Shown here: piece by piece, positions 1 through 8,053 of the stretch
How the letters are laid out: each line of letters starts with the position of its first letter
Position numbering within the stretch: position 1 is the stretch's first letter
Assembly (NCBI GenBank): GCA_005880055.1
Contig: VBJS01000134.1
Coordinates: forward strand, 1 to 10,507
Origin: Chloroflexota bacterium
GTDB lineage: Bacteria; Chloroflexota; Dehalococcoidia; SM23-28-2; RBG-16-64-32
Reading direction: 5' to 3'
Length of the DNA: 10,507 nt
The notes under the pieces: model-generated
What the model was told of the DNA's origin: nothing
Database searches by the model: none
The model's input: only the letters and a program-made list of their open reading frames with translations
Made by a program: the position numbers and the translations under genes

Positions 1-180
1 AACATCGTGATCCCGAATGCCACACCGCCGGCCGAGTTCGACGACAAGGACGCGCAGCGACAGGACGACCGGCAGGTCAGTTGGAACGACAACGTGAGCG
101 CCGCCGAACTCGCGTACGTCCTCTTCCAGGCGCCCGCGATGGTGGCGGTCCATGCCGCGGAGATGCTGCCGCATGCCTGA
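1..180 (+). CDS. C-terminal end of an uncharacterised protein (5' truncated by window)
   Basis: Frame 1 is open from the first base to the TGA at 178-180 and gives 59 residues. The start lies outside the window. The fragment has a charged, Asp/Gln/Arg-rich stretch (about residues 14-26, with DDKD and QDDRQ), then a more hydrophobic Ala-rich segment ending in MLPHA. I do not recognise a domain. Its stop codon lies inside the ATGCCTGA overlap with the next gene, so it is very probably the upstream member of the same operon as the large proteins that follow. The reading frame is well supported by the overlap and by GC-rich third positions. The function is unknown. Confidence 0.72.
   Translation, partial: NIVIPNATPPAEFDDKDAQRQDDRQVSWNDNVSAAELAYVLFQAPAMVAVHAAEMLPHA
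159..180 (+). promoter_or_regulatory. RBS and ATGCCTGA stop/start overlap deciding the start at 173
   Basis: GGAG at 159-162 lies 10 bases before the ATG at 173. That ATG and the upstream TGA (178-180) share the 8-mer ATGCCTGA. An alternative ATG at 152 in the same frame would only add MPRRCCR and has no better ribosome binding site. The same 8-mer with the same spacing recurs at 5591, which favours 173 as the true start and suggests translational coupling. Confidence 0.6.
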
Positions 181-3100
181 CATCGAGCGCGGCGCCGTCG
201 CGATGCGCGGAGCTCGCAACGATCTAGTCCGTGCGCGCGCAGCCCTAGACCGTGCCGAGGTTCAAGCCGCGCAGCTTACTCATCGCGTTCAACAGCTTGT
301 CGCTGAGTTGGAGACGACGCGGGCGCGCCGCGCGGACACGGCGAACGTGAGCCGACGCATGAAGGACGCCCGCGCTGCAGCGGAGCGGGCGCATCGGGCG
401 GTTTCCGCCGCACGAAGAAACCTCGCCGACATCGTCCGCGGCTATGCGCCGCACGTAACTGAGGAGGCCACGACGGGCGAGCTTGATCCATCGATTCCGC
501 TCGTGCTCCTGCCGTTCCGACTCGAGACGCGCTTCCAGCAAGCGGGCGCTGCGAACGAGCTTTGGATCCGCATCTACCCGGACGACTGCTCCATCGACGC
601 GTTTGAGGCGAACCTCTCGGAGACCGAGGTCGAGAGCACGCGCCGCTTCTGGAGCGCGTACTACGCCGCGGGTGGCGACGATAATCAGGAACGCGCCGCT
701 TGGCGAGACCTCTGCGCAAGTCACGGTAGCGGCCGCGCGACCTGGCTCGTGGAGCAGCTGCGCCCGGGAAACCTTGGCGCTCGACCCGCAAAGGCGGTTG
801 CGACTGACCAGCTGCTAGTGATCGTCACGTCGGATCTGCCCGACCAGGCAACCCGCGATGCCCTGGGCGCGTACTGGGCCGCTGTCTGGACGGCTGCCGG
901 AAACACTGCAGCGATCGACGCCGCACTCGTCGCGCTTCAGGCCGCACTGGGCTTCGATCCCGCGCATCTCTTAACCCAGTACGTCCCCGCGAACATAGAT
1001 GCGAATCCGGCTGCGCCGCTCACTCGCGCCGATGTCGGCGTCGACGTTGCGTGGCTCCAGTTGGCCGCCGTCGCTTTAACGAAGAGCCACAGCTGGAGCG
1101 AGCCAGCGCGGGTTCGTCTCTTGCCCGAACGTTTCGTCGTCGTCGGTTACAAGGGTGGCAACGAGCTGTTCAGAGCGTCGGGCAACGTGATTCACAGCGA
1201 CCTTGTCGCAAGTCCCGATCCGTCGGCGCCGATCGGCGACCAATTCGCGCATGACGCGAGCGGCGAACTCATCGTCCCGCCGACGATGCGCTGGCTGGTC
1301 GATTTCGACGAGGCTGTACGCGTGGGGATGGGCATGAAGGTGCCGCTACCGGCGGGTTGGGATGTCGATGATGCGGTGATCAGTCGCATCGTCGCCATCG
1401 GCGTGCGTGCGGAAGACGCCGGGACCGGCGCGAGCGGACTGGCGACATTACTCATGCACCAGAGTCACACCGGTGGCGGAATTAGCGTGCTGCCGCAGGG
1501 AACCCCGACGAACAACACGGACCACGTCGATTCGGGCCTCTCCCGGCGCGACGACCCCGACGGCGTGTGGGATGCCATGAAGCTCGGTCCGGTTGCGCGC
1601 AGCGTGGATTGGTGGACGCGGTCTGATGGTGAGTGGCTTTCCGATCTGCTTGGGATCCCGCTCGAGACGTTCACCGGAATCGCGCATGCGCGTGGGACGG
1701 ATCAAGTCGAGGCGCGTGCCATGCAGCGCGCGCTCTGGCCCACCACCATGGGGTACAGCCTGGCCACGAATCTGTACCCCATGTTCACGGCCGAGCAGAT
1801 CGAAGCCGTGCGCTGGTTCGCACAGCACTTCGTCAGCGGTCGAGGGTTCGTTCCGAGTCTACGTATCGGTCGGCAGCCATACGGCATCCTTCCGATCTCG
1901 GCTCCTGGCGCGCTCGACGCCCGCCAACGTCCCGCGGGACTTGAACCCCCGAACAGCCTGCGCGCAGTTGCGCCCGTGATGGATCGCGTCCTGGACCAGA
2001 TGCGCGATGCCTGGCGAACGCTTGCCGAGAAGGTCGCGTATCTCGGGAAACCCGGGGATCAAGGGCAGGTGCTGCTGGACGTTCTCGGTCTGCATCCGAG
2101 TTCGGTCGAATTCCACCAGCGCCACGCGGAGAGCCTCGATCAGGTCTATAACCACGGCAAGTTTCTAGGACTCTCGGACGAGATCGCACAGGTCTCGCCG
2201 AACCTCGCAGCCGTCTCGCGCGCGCGCGACTTACTTCGGAGCTACGGCTACACCGACAAGCTGCCCGATGGCCTGTCTCGCTTCTGGTACCCAACCGCAA
2301 GCCGCCTCAATGGTCCGGTCATTGACGATGCACCCCTCTCCGAGCGCGACCCCATCCGGGAATGGACGGCTGACGGACGTAACTATGTGGAATGGCTCTC
2401 GGACGCCGCATCCTCACTCGAGGATCTTCGCCTCGAGCGCGGTTTCAAGAATGGCCACCCGCCTGACGCGCTGTTGTATCTCCTGCTGCGTCACGCGTTA
2501 CTGCTGAGCTATTACGAGGTCGGCCTCGGCCTTCGGACGGACGCCGGCGTGCTCGATCAGGCGCAGGCGCGCGCGGCGATGCGCGAGGCGCCCTTCGTAC
2601 ATGTACAGGCCGGCGGACCCTCCGAGAGCCGATGGCAGGCCCTGTATCAGACCGATGCAGCCGTCACGGGAGACGATCAAGTGACGATCGGCGAGTATGT
2701 CGGCGCGCACCCGCAAGCGGCTGACGGCCAGCTGGCCGATCAGATCGCGGCGCTTGACCTTCTGAAACATGCACCGACGGCACGACTTGAGCGCTGTCTT
2801 GCCGAACACATCGATATCGCGAGCCACCGCCTCGATGCCTGGCTCCTTGGTCGCGTGCACTACGCGCTCGCGGCGGTGCGCTATCCGCCCGAGCGCGAGG
2901 GTGCGCCGCGGCCTGGAGTTCACATCGGCGCATACGCATGTGTGGAGAATCTTCATCGCTCAAGCGCGCGGCCTGAAGGCGCACGACCGCGTGGCGTGCT
3001 GGCCCGCGAACAGGCGAGGCTGGGATCCCCGTTGTGGCACGAGCCGTCGAATGCGGGATTCATCTTCGCGCCTTCGCTGGCCCAGGCGACAACGGCAGCG

Positions 3101-3580
3101 ATGCTGCGCGCCGGCTATCTTGCCAACGCCACCAAGGACGACCCATCGGTGCTCTCCGTCAACCTGTCATCGCGGCGAGTTCGTCTCGCGCTCGAGGTCA
3201 TCGGCGGCATCAGAACCGGACAGCCACTTGGCGCTCTCCTCGGGTATCGGCTCGAGCGCGCATTGCATCACCGAACCGATGGTCTCGAGCTCGACCGTTA
3301 CACGTACGCGTTCCGGCAACGATTCCCGCTGGTAGCCAACCAGATGGAATCGACCAAGGAAGACGCGCCGGTCGAGGCCCTGGAGGCGAGCAATGTTCCG
3401 GACGGAAAGGCGCTCGCCGAGGCAACCTGCCGGCCGCTAGCACGAGCGCCGAGGCCGCCGCCGTCACAGCTGCAGTCGCGGAGCTTCTCGACACCTATGA
3501 CGCGATCGCTGATCTCGCACTATCCGAGAGCGTGCACCAAGCCGGTAGCGGAAATTACGACCGTGCTGGCCCGACGCTAG
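173..3580 (+). CDS. Large uncharacterised operon protein, N-terminal portion (frameshifted before its natural end)
   Basis: This ORF encodes 1135 residues from ATG 173. Residues about 10-90 form a long Ala/Arg/Glu-rich coiled coil. The body begins near residue 108 with LPFRLETRF and continues with ELWIRIYPDD (about 129-138). Later conserved-looking blocks include MGYSLATNLYPMF (about 526), GRQPYGILP (about 566), HRLDAW (about 885), GFIFAPSLAQATTAAMLRAG (about 962-981) and GQPLGALLGYRLERALHH (about 1016-1033). I associate such blocks with very large uncharacterised bacterial proteins, but I cannot name a Pfam family or a function. There is no signal peptide and no membrane segment, so it is probably cytoplasmic or part of an assembled particle. 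After about residue 1083 the translation becomes Pro/Arg/Ser-rich and stops at 3578-3580. The plausible continuation (NLPAAS, then a helix with AELLD) is in the -1 frame, so the natural protein would be about 1807 residues, ending at 5598. The last 50 residues here are therefore probably out-of-frame sequence. Confidence 0.85.
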   Translation: MPDIERGAVAMRGARNDLVRARAALDRAEVQAAQLTHRVQQLVAELETTRARRADTANVSRRMKDARAAAERAHRAVSAARRNLADIVRGYAPHVTEEATTGELDPSIPLVLLPFRLETRFQQAGAANELWIRIYPDDCSIDAFEANLSETEVESTRRFWSAYYAAGGDDNQERAAWRDLCASHGSGRATWLVEQLRPGNLGARPAKAVATDQLLVIVTSDLPDQATRDALGAYWAAVWTAAGNTAAIDAALVALQAALGFDPAHLLTQYVPANIDANPAAPLTRADVGVDVAWLQLAAVALTKSHSWSEPARVRLLPERFVVVGYKGGNELFRASGNVIHSDLVASPDPSAPIGDQFAHDASGELIVPPTMRWLVDFDEAVRVGMGMKVPLPAGWDVDDAVISRIVAIGVRAEDAGTGASGLATLLMHQSHTGGGISVLPQGTPTNNTDHVDSGLSRRDDPDGVWDAMKLGPVARSVDWWTRSDGEWLSDLLGIPLETFTGIAHARGTDQVEARAMQRALWPTTMGYSLATNLYPMFTAEQIEAVRWFAQHFVSGRGFVPSLRIGRQPYGILPISAPGALDARQRPAGLEPPNSLRAVAPVMDRVLDQMRDAWRTLAEKVAYLGKPGDQGQVLLDVLGLHPSSVEFHQRHAESLDQVYNHGKFLGLSDEIAQVSPNLAAVSRARDLLRSYGYTDKLPDGLSRFWYPTASRLNGPVIDDAPLSERDPIREWTADGRNYVEWLSDAASSLEDLRLERGFKNGHPPDALLYLLLRHALLLSYYEVGLGLRTDAGVLDQAQARAAMREAPFVHVQAGGPSESRWQALYQTDAAVTGDDQVTIGEYVGAHPQAADGQLADQIAALDLLKHAPTARLERCLAEHIDIASHRLDAWLLGRVHYALAAVRYPPEREGAPRPGVHIGAYACVENLHRSSARPEGARPRGVLAREQARLGSPLWHEPSNAGFIFAPSLAQATTAAMLRAGYLANATKDDPSVLSVNLSSRRVRLALEVIGGIRTGQPLGALLGYRLERALHHRTDGLELDRYTYAFRQRFPLVANQMESTKEDAPVEALEASNVPDGKALAEATCRPLARAPRPPPSQLQSRSFSTPMTRSLISHYPRACTKPVAEITTVLARR

Positions 3581-5598
3581 AGGCATATACCAAAGGCACT
3601 TTTCCGCCCGAGCCTGCCGTGACGAGAACACCGAGAAGCGGCTTTGGTCTCACGCATCGCGTAGCGGTGCATTTCCCCGCTGGAGTGGCCCCGGATGCTC
3701 GGCCCGAAGGAAACATCGCGCCGACGCCTCGGTCGCGAGCGCAAGCGATGGCGAACGCGTGGCTCGTCGGTGCCCTGCCACCATCGGACCACATCGGCTG
3801 CCGAGTCTCATGGATTGATCCACTCGACGGAAGCGCGCACGAGCGCATCGTCACGCAGCGGGATCTCCGACTCCAGCCGATCGATCTCGTGCACATGGGA
3901 AGTGTGGATGCGGATCGGGCGATGCGCGAGCTCGATGACCGGATTACACGCCACGTTCTCGCCAATGAAGTCCTACGTGCTGACACATTGCTTTCCCTGG
4001 ACCACGCAACTCGACTTGCGACCGGAGCGACGTTCTTCGAGATCGCGGCGCTCATGCGTGAGCTGCGGTCGATCTTGCTGCACTCCCGCCCGCTTCAGCC
4101 GACGGATGTCTCAACCAGCCTATCCGCTAGGCGGGGCGCCGATCGAACGCTCGTCATCGACCCGGCACGCGTGCGACCGATCCGTGCTGATCTCGCCGCA
4201 CTCCAGCGCGCGGTGGATGACTATGTCCTTCCCCCTAACGTCGGCGACTGCGATGACCTGATCGACGACGTTGTCGAACTCTTCGAACGAGCCGCGCGCT
4301 TCGGCATCAAGCAGGTGGGATGGGGGTTCATGTATGAATGGCGACGCAAGACATTCTCGGACCTGAGCGAGCGCGTACGCGTCGTCCGGGACCGCTGGTC
4401 GGAGCGCATCGCGCAGTTCGATCAGGGGCTCGCGCAGTACGACAACGACGCACCGGGCCTCAGCGAGCGGGAGCGGCTGACCCGCCTCGGTCAGCTCGAT
4501 TTGCTGGTCGCAAGCTCACAGCGATCCCCGCAGCCGACATCGGCCGCGGACTACCGCGCGATTGTGACCACGCGACGGACCACCTTCGGCGACGCGCGCG
4601 ACGCGCTGTCTGCGATCCTGACGACTGCCGATCCGAAGGTTTCTGCCCTGGTCGCGGCTGTTCGAGCGCAGCTGCCCTTCGACGATTTCGATCCGCGGCC
4701 GTTCGATCTCGACGGTGTCGACACCGCACTGCAACGGCTCGCCGACGATGTGCAACGGCGCCTCACCGCGCTCCGCAAGGAGCTCGCGGATCGCCTCAAG
4801 AACGCCGACGCAGCTCTCGGCCGGCACGACGCCACGGCGGATCCGGGCGAGAAGGTAGACGCGATCAGCGCCGCCGCGAGCGCCCTGCTTGGAGACGATA
4901 TGCGTCTGGTTCCTGAATTCACACTCGACGGCGACGCGGCCGCAGGCTTGGCGACAGCTGTCGCAGCGAGTGACGAGCTGCTGACGTACGTGAAGGGACA
5001 GGGTCGGCATCGGCCCGTCGACGACTGGATGCACGGAGCCGCACGCGTCCGGGAGAAGCTGCATGCGTGGGAGCAGAGCACTCTGTTCGCACCACTGGTC
5101 GGCGGACAGTTTCCGACGTTGACGCCCATGCAGCTGCCGTATGTCCCTGGTGAGACTTGGCTGGCGATGGAATTCGATCAAGCCCACGTGCCGGACAGCG
5201 ATCGGCTGCTTTACACCGCATCGCTGCCGACCGGGTTCGATCCGACACTCAGCACCTCTGGCATGCTCGTCGACGACTGGACTGAGGTTGTTCCCACGAG
5301 CGAAGGGACCGCGGCCCTCGCGTTTCACTTCCCCAGCCCACGTGCGCGACCTCCGCAGTCGTGGCTCCTTGTTGTACCACGTGGACATGGCTGGTCGTTC
5401 GACGAGGTGCTCGAGGCGATCGAGCAGGCGTTCGAGCTCGCCCGTATCCGGGCCGTCGAACCCGCGCACATCGAGTCCAGCCCGTTCGGCGCCTTCTTGC
5501 CTGCGACCGTGAGCGCGAGCACGCTGCCTGGGATCACGATCAGCATGAATCTTACCCGTGTGAACAACTTTGCCGCCGAGCTTCGACACGATGCCTGA
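3424..5598 (+). CDS. Large uncharacterised operon protein, C-terminal portion (continuation of the 173 gene after a frame change)
   Basis: Frame 1 is open from before 3034 to the TGA at 5596-5598. The ATG at 3034 is unlikely to be a real start, because up to about 3423 this frame is a low-complexity Arg/Pro shadow of the upstream ORF. Protein-like sequence starts at NLPAAS (3424), followed by a helix with LLDTYDAIADLALSESVHQ and then TPRSGFGLTHRV (about 3631). The middle has charged helical, possibly coiled-coil stretches around 4340-4480 and 4730-4820. The C-terminal region has YVPGETWLAMEF (about 5140), GMLVDDWTEVVPTSEGTAAL (about 5260) and a helix with ELARIRAVEP (about 5430). No enzyme motif is visible. 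It has no good start or RBS of its own; a GTG at 3532 is possible but unsupported. I therefore read it as the C-terminal 724 residues of one long protein, separated by a one-base change. Its stop overlaps the next start by ATGCCTGA. Confidence 0.85.
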   Translation, partial: NLPAASTSAEAAAVTAAVAELLDTYDAIADLALSESVHQAGSGNYDRAGPTLEAYTKGTFPPEPAVTRTPRSGFGLTHRVAVHFPAGVAPDARPEGNIAPTPRSRAQAMANAWLVGALPPSDHIGCRVSWIDPLDGSAHERIVTQRDLRLQPIDLVHMGSVDADRAMRELDDRITRHVLANEVLRADTLLSLDHATRLATGATFFEIAALMRELRSILLHSRPLQPTDVSTSLSARRGADRTLVIDPARVRPIRADLAALQRAVDDYVLPPNVGDCDDLIDDVVELFERAARFGIKQVGWGFMYEWRRKTFSDLSERVRVVRDRWSERIAQFDQGLAQYDNDAPGLSERERLTRLGQLDLLVASSQRSPQPTSAADYRAIVTTRRTTFGDARDALSAILTTADPKVSALVAAVRAQLPFDDFDPRPFDLDGVDTALQRLADDVQRRLTALRKELADRLKNADAALGRHDATADPGEKVDAISAAASALLGDDMRLVPEFTLDGDAAAGLATAVAASDELLTYVKGQGRHRPVDDWMHGAARVREKLHAWEQSTLFAPLVGGQFPTLTPMQLPYVPGETWLAMEFDQAHVPDSDRLLYTASLPTGFDPTLSTSGMLVDDWTEVVPTSEGTAALAFHFPSPRARPPQSWLLVVPRGHGWSFDEVLEAIEQAFELARIRAVEPAHIESSPFGAFLPATVSASTLPGITISMNLTRVNNFAAELRHDA
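5578..5598 (+). promoter_or_regulatory. RBS and second ATGCCTGA stop/start overlap deciding the start at 5591
   Basis: GAG at 5578-5580 lies 10 bases before the ATG at 5591. The ATG and the preceding TGA (5596-5598) share ATGCCTGA, exactly as at 173. The earlier in-frame ATG at 5570 would give a longer overlap without a better ribosome binding site, so 5591 is preferred. Confidence 0.6.
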
Positions 5599-7423
5599 AG
5601 CATTCGTGATCAACAACATCACTAAGGCGCTCGACGAGAAGCTCTATCCAAGCATCACTATCTGGGAACGGCTCGAAGGCCGTCCGCGCACGGCTGACTT
5701 TGAGCGCTCGCTGCGCGCCGAAGCACGCGATGCGCTTTTCATGTTGACGCGTCAGTGGCAGGCGGCGGAGTTCCAGGGTGAAGATGCCGGCGCTCCGGTA
5801 CGTACGCGTGTCGCCGTTCGCACGAGTCGACTAACGAGGCTGCAGCTCGGCGACTCTGAAGCGCAGGATCTGTCCGCGGCACGACCGCTCGAGCAGCAAG
5901 TGCAAGCACGGCCCACCCGTCTGGTACTCGGTGCCGACAAGATCGCTCTCGATCTGCGGCTCGTTCTCGGCCAGCGATGGCTGGAACTCATCACCGGGAT
6001 CGGCGCGTACGCCCCGGCATTCACTGCCCGCTATCCCTTTGCCATGCCCGATGCGACGGCACGCGACGATGCGGCGATCTGCGCCGATGCGGACACATGG
6101 CAGTCCTTCGCGGCCGTCGCCGGACGGGCCATGGACGGTGGCGCGCTGTATCTCTACCTACATGCGGACGCCGCGCACCACGCATACGACGGTGTGGCAG
6201 TCGCGACATCGCATCGCGCCGCCATCGACGCAGCCGCTTCGTCGTTTCTTGCGTTCGCCGACGAACTGCTCGGTCCGCGGGACGACGCGGCATGGCAGCC
6301 ACAGCGACTTGAATACCAGTTCGCCGTCGCATCACGGGATGGTCTCGCAGAGCGTGTGTTCCGGGCGGATCGACACCACGGCGGTGCGCTCGACTGGTAC
6401 AGCTTCGACCTCGACGCAAGCGGCTCGAGTCTTGGCGCGCTAGCCGGCCCTCCGGATGACATCGTCACGCGGACGATGCTGCCGAAATCCGTGCGCTATC
6501 CAGGAATGCCAGAGCCGCGCTGGTGGACATTCGAGGATGGGCAGACCAATTTCGGCGCGATTAGGCCCGATACGACCGACATCTCGAAGTTGCTCTTGGT
6601 GGAATTCGGACTGATCTATTCGAACGATTGGTATGTCGTGCCAATCACGCTGAACGGCGACAGCGTCGCGACGGCCGAGGGTGTCGTCGTTACGGACACG
6701 TTTGGCGGGCGGTTCTGGATCGACGCTGCTGGTGCCGAAGCGGACTGGCAGCGCTGGTCGATATTCTCGATCAGTCAGAGCGATCCTGGAACGGCCGCCA
6801 TACCGTCGTTGGTCTTCCTGCCGACAGCCGCGAAAGTCAATGACGGATCAGCCCTCGAGGACGTGAGCCTGATACGTGATGAAATCGCGGACATGGTCTG
6901 GGGCATCGAGAACACGGTCTCCGCCTCGGAGGGCCGCGGGCGGCCTGGGCTCACGCTCGCTCGCGAGGTCCGCTCGTACCACGAACGACTCGTGAATGAG
7001 ACGGCCTCGTCGACTCCGGCGCCGCTTCTTGAGAACGACGCAGTGATCCGTTACGACGTGATGAGTAGCGTGCCCGAGAACTGGATCCCGTTCATCGGCG
7101 TCCGGGCGGACGGCTCCAGTCGCGAGATATCGCTGCAGAGAGCAGCCATGCTTCGTCTCGTTGACAACGACCCACTGCCGCCATCGAAGATCCGGCCCCG
7201 CACCGTCCTGCTCCGGACGGGCCTCGATGATCCACAGCCGGCTCCCTACTTCGTCGCGAACGCCGAGGTTCCTCGGTCGGGCACGAGGCTGAGCAGCGCC
7301 TACCGCCGCGCGCGGTGGCGAGATGGCCGAGTCGTCACTTGGCTTGGCATCCGGCGTGAATCCGGACGGGGCGAGGGCTCGAGTGGTCTCGCCTTCGACA
7401 GACTCCTGCCGAAAGAGCGCTAG
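5591..7423 (+). CDS. Uncharacterised 610-residue operon protein
   Basis: This is an intact ORF from ATG 5591 to TAG 7421-7423. It is rich in Trp and acidic residues and has no signal peptide or membrane segment. Residues about 37-70 hold FERSLRAEARDALFMLTRQW followed by EFQGEDAGAPV. Near 310 comes RWWTFEDG, then DISKLLLVEFGLIYSNDWYV (about 330-350) and VVVTDTFGGRFW. The C-terminus has VPRSGTRLSSAYRRARW with RDGRVVTWLG (about 560-590) and ends in a Gly-rich GRGEGSSGLAFD. These blocks look like conserved motifs of a protein that commonly accompanies large proteins such as the one upstream, but I cannot attach a named domain or activity. No catalytic signature is evident. A structural or scaffold role is only a guess from the size and tight operon coupling. 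Its stop overlaps the stop of the convergent minus-strand gene on CTAG 7420-7423. Confidence 0.92.
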   Translation: MPEAFVINNITKALDEKLYPSITIWERLEGRPRTADFERSLRAEARDALFMLTRQWQAAEFQGEDAGAPVRTRVAVRTSRLTRLQLGDSEAQDLSAARPLEQQVQARPTRLVLGADKIALDLRLVLGQRWLELITGIGAYAPAFTARYPFAMPDATARDDAAICADADTWQSFAAVAGRAMDGGALYLYLHADAAHHAYDGVAVATSHRAAIDAAASSFLAFADELLGPRDDAAWQPQRLEYQFAVASRDGLAERVFRADRHHGGALDWYSFDLDASGSSLGALAGPPDDIVTRTMLPKSVRYPGMPEPRWWTFEDGQTNFGAIRPDTTDISKLLLVEFGLIYSNDWYVVPITLNGDSVATAEGVVVTDTFGGRFWIDAAGAEADWQRWSIFSISQSDPGTAAIPSLVFLPTAAKVNDGSALEDVSLIRDEIADMVWGIENTVSASEGRGRPGLTLAREVRSYHERLVNETASSTPAPLLENDAVIRYDVMSSVPENWIPFIGVRADGSSREISLQRAAMLRLVDNDPLPPSKIRPRTVLLRTGLDDPQPAPYFVANAEVPRSGTRLSSAYRRARWRDGRVVTWLGIRRESGRGEGSSGLAFDRLLPKER

Positions 7424-8041
7424 ACCCGAACCGCTGGCGCTGTTGCCGGTTTGGACAGCGGATGCGCGGCTGGCTTCGCCGGTGCCGCCGGCGGAAAGAT
7501 GCGTCGCCGCGGAATCCGTCGCGTTCGCCACTGCTTAGGAACATGCCGTGCCGTAGAGCGAAAGATCATGAATTCCTGCGTGGGACCGAGTCCGAGCTCA
7601 CGTTGCCAGATCTCAGCTGAGCGGCCGCAGCATGCGAGCACATCAGACCGGAATGCCAGATAACCGATGCCCTTTGGCTTCGTAAGCCACAGACCCTCGT
7701 CGCCATCGAACGTGCCCGTGCCGGAACACAAAGAGTAGAGGCCACCGATGGCATTTCGTTGGTGTGGCAGCCGCGTCACGGAGTCCGTCCAGGTGCGGCC
7801 CAAAGTGAAGGTGCTTGAGCGCTGCGAGATCCGAATACGACTCGATCGCGAATAGGTCCTCGTACCCCGCACCATCGCCCGCAAGCCATGGCGCGCTTGT
7901 CAACCGATATGACGCGTTACGCAAGACTCGATCACGTCGCAGCTCCGCGAAGTGGGTGTGAAAGGTGAAGACCGCCGATTCGTATCGCTCGACCTTTGAC
8001 CGATGAGGCCTGGACCACAAGATGCATGCGAGTCGTTCCAT
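7420..8041 (-). pseudogene. Uncharacterised small soluble protein, frameshifted (possible alpha/beta-barrel type)
   Basis: The gene starts at ATG 8041-8039 behind a strong Shine-Dalgarno. The first frame gives about 86 good residues: MERLACILWSRPH, then YESAVFTFHTHFAELRRD, APWLAGDGAGYEDLFAIESY and LAALKHLHFGPHLDGLRDAA. It then degrades into an unrelated tail that stops at 7643. The other minus frame takes over near 7785-7770 with HQRNAIGGLYSLCSG, DEGLWLTKPKGIGYL, a helix and LGLGPTQEFMIFRS, and ends in a Pro/Ala-rich tail at the TAG 7422-7420. Joining the two needs a +1 shift, for example one extra base, and restores a protein of about 206 residues. The beta-strand and helix pattern recalls small dimeric alpha/beta-barrel proteins, but no named family or active site is evident. 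It is either a pseudogene or an assembly indel. It is convergent with the large operon and so is not part of it. Confidence 0.62.
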
Positions 8042-8048
8042 CCCTATT

Positions 8049-8053
8049 CCTCC
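8049..8053 (-). promoter_or_regulatory. Shine-Dalgarno GGAGG for the minus-strand gene at 8041
   Basis: The minus strand reads GGGGGAGGAATAGGGATG, with GGAGG (8053-8049) seven bases before the ATG. This is a near-ideal site and fixes the start at 8041. It also supports the gene being, or having recently been, functional. Confidence 0.75.

Noticed and set aside
3034..3423. ATG 3034 as the start of a separate 854-residue protein
   Set aside because: The first 130 or so residues in that frame are Arg/Ser/Pro-rich and lie opposite well-conserved-looking blocks of the overlapping frame, so they are a shadow translation.
3400..3430. Programmed -1 ribosomal frameshift site joining the two halves of the large protein
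   Set aside because: The frame change is in the right direction, but the only A-run (GGAAAGG) is not a proper slippery heptamer in the zero frame. I see no clear downstream stem-loop or pseudoknot at the right distance. A lost base explains it more simply.
4516..5622. 368-residue minus-strand ORF opposite the large protein
   Set aside because: The + frame here has clear protein-like blocks and continues into a coupled gene. The minus ORF is an antisense open frame expected at high GC.
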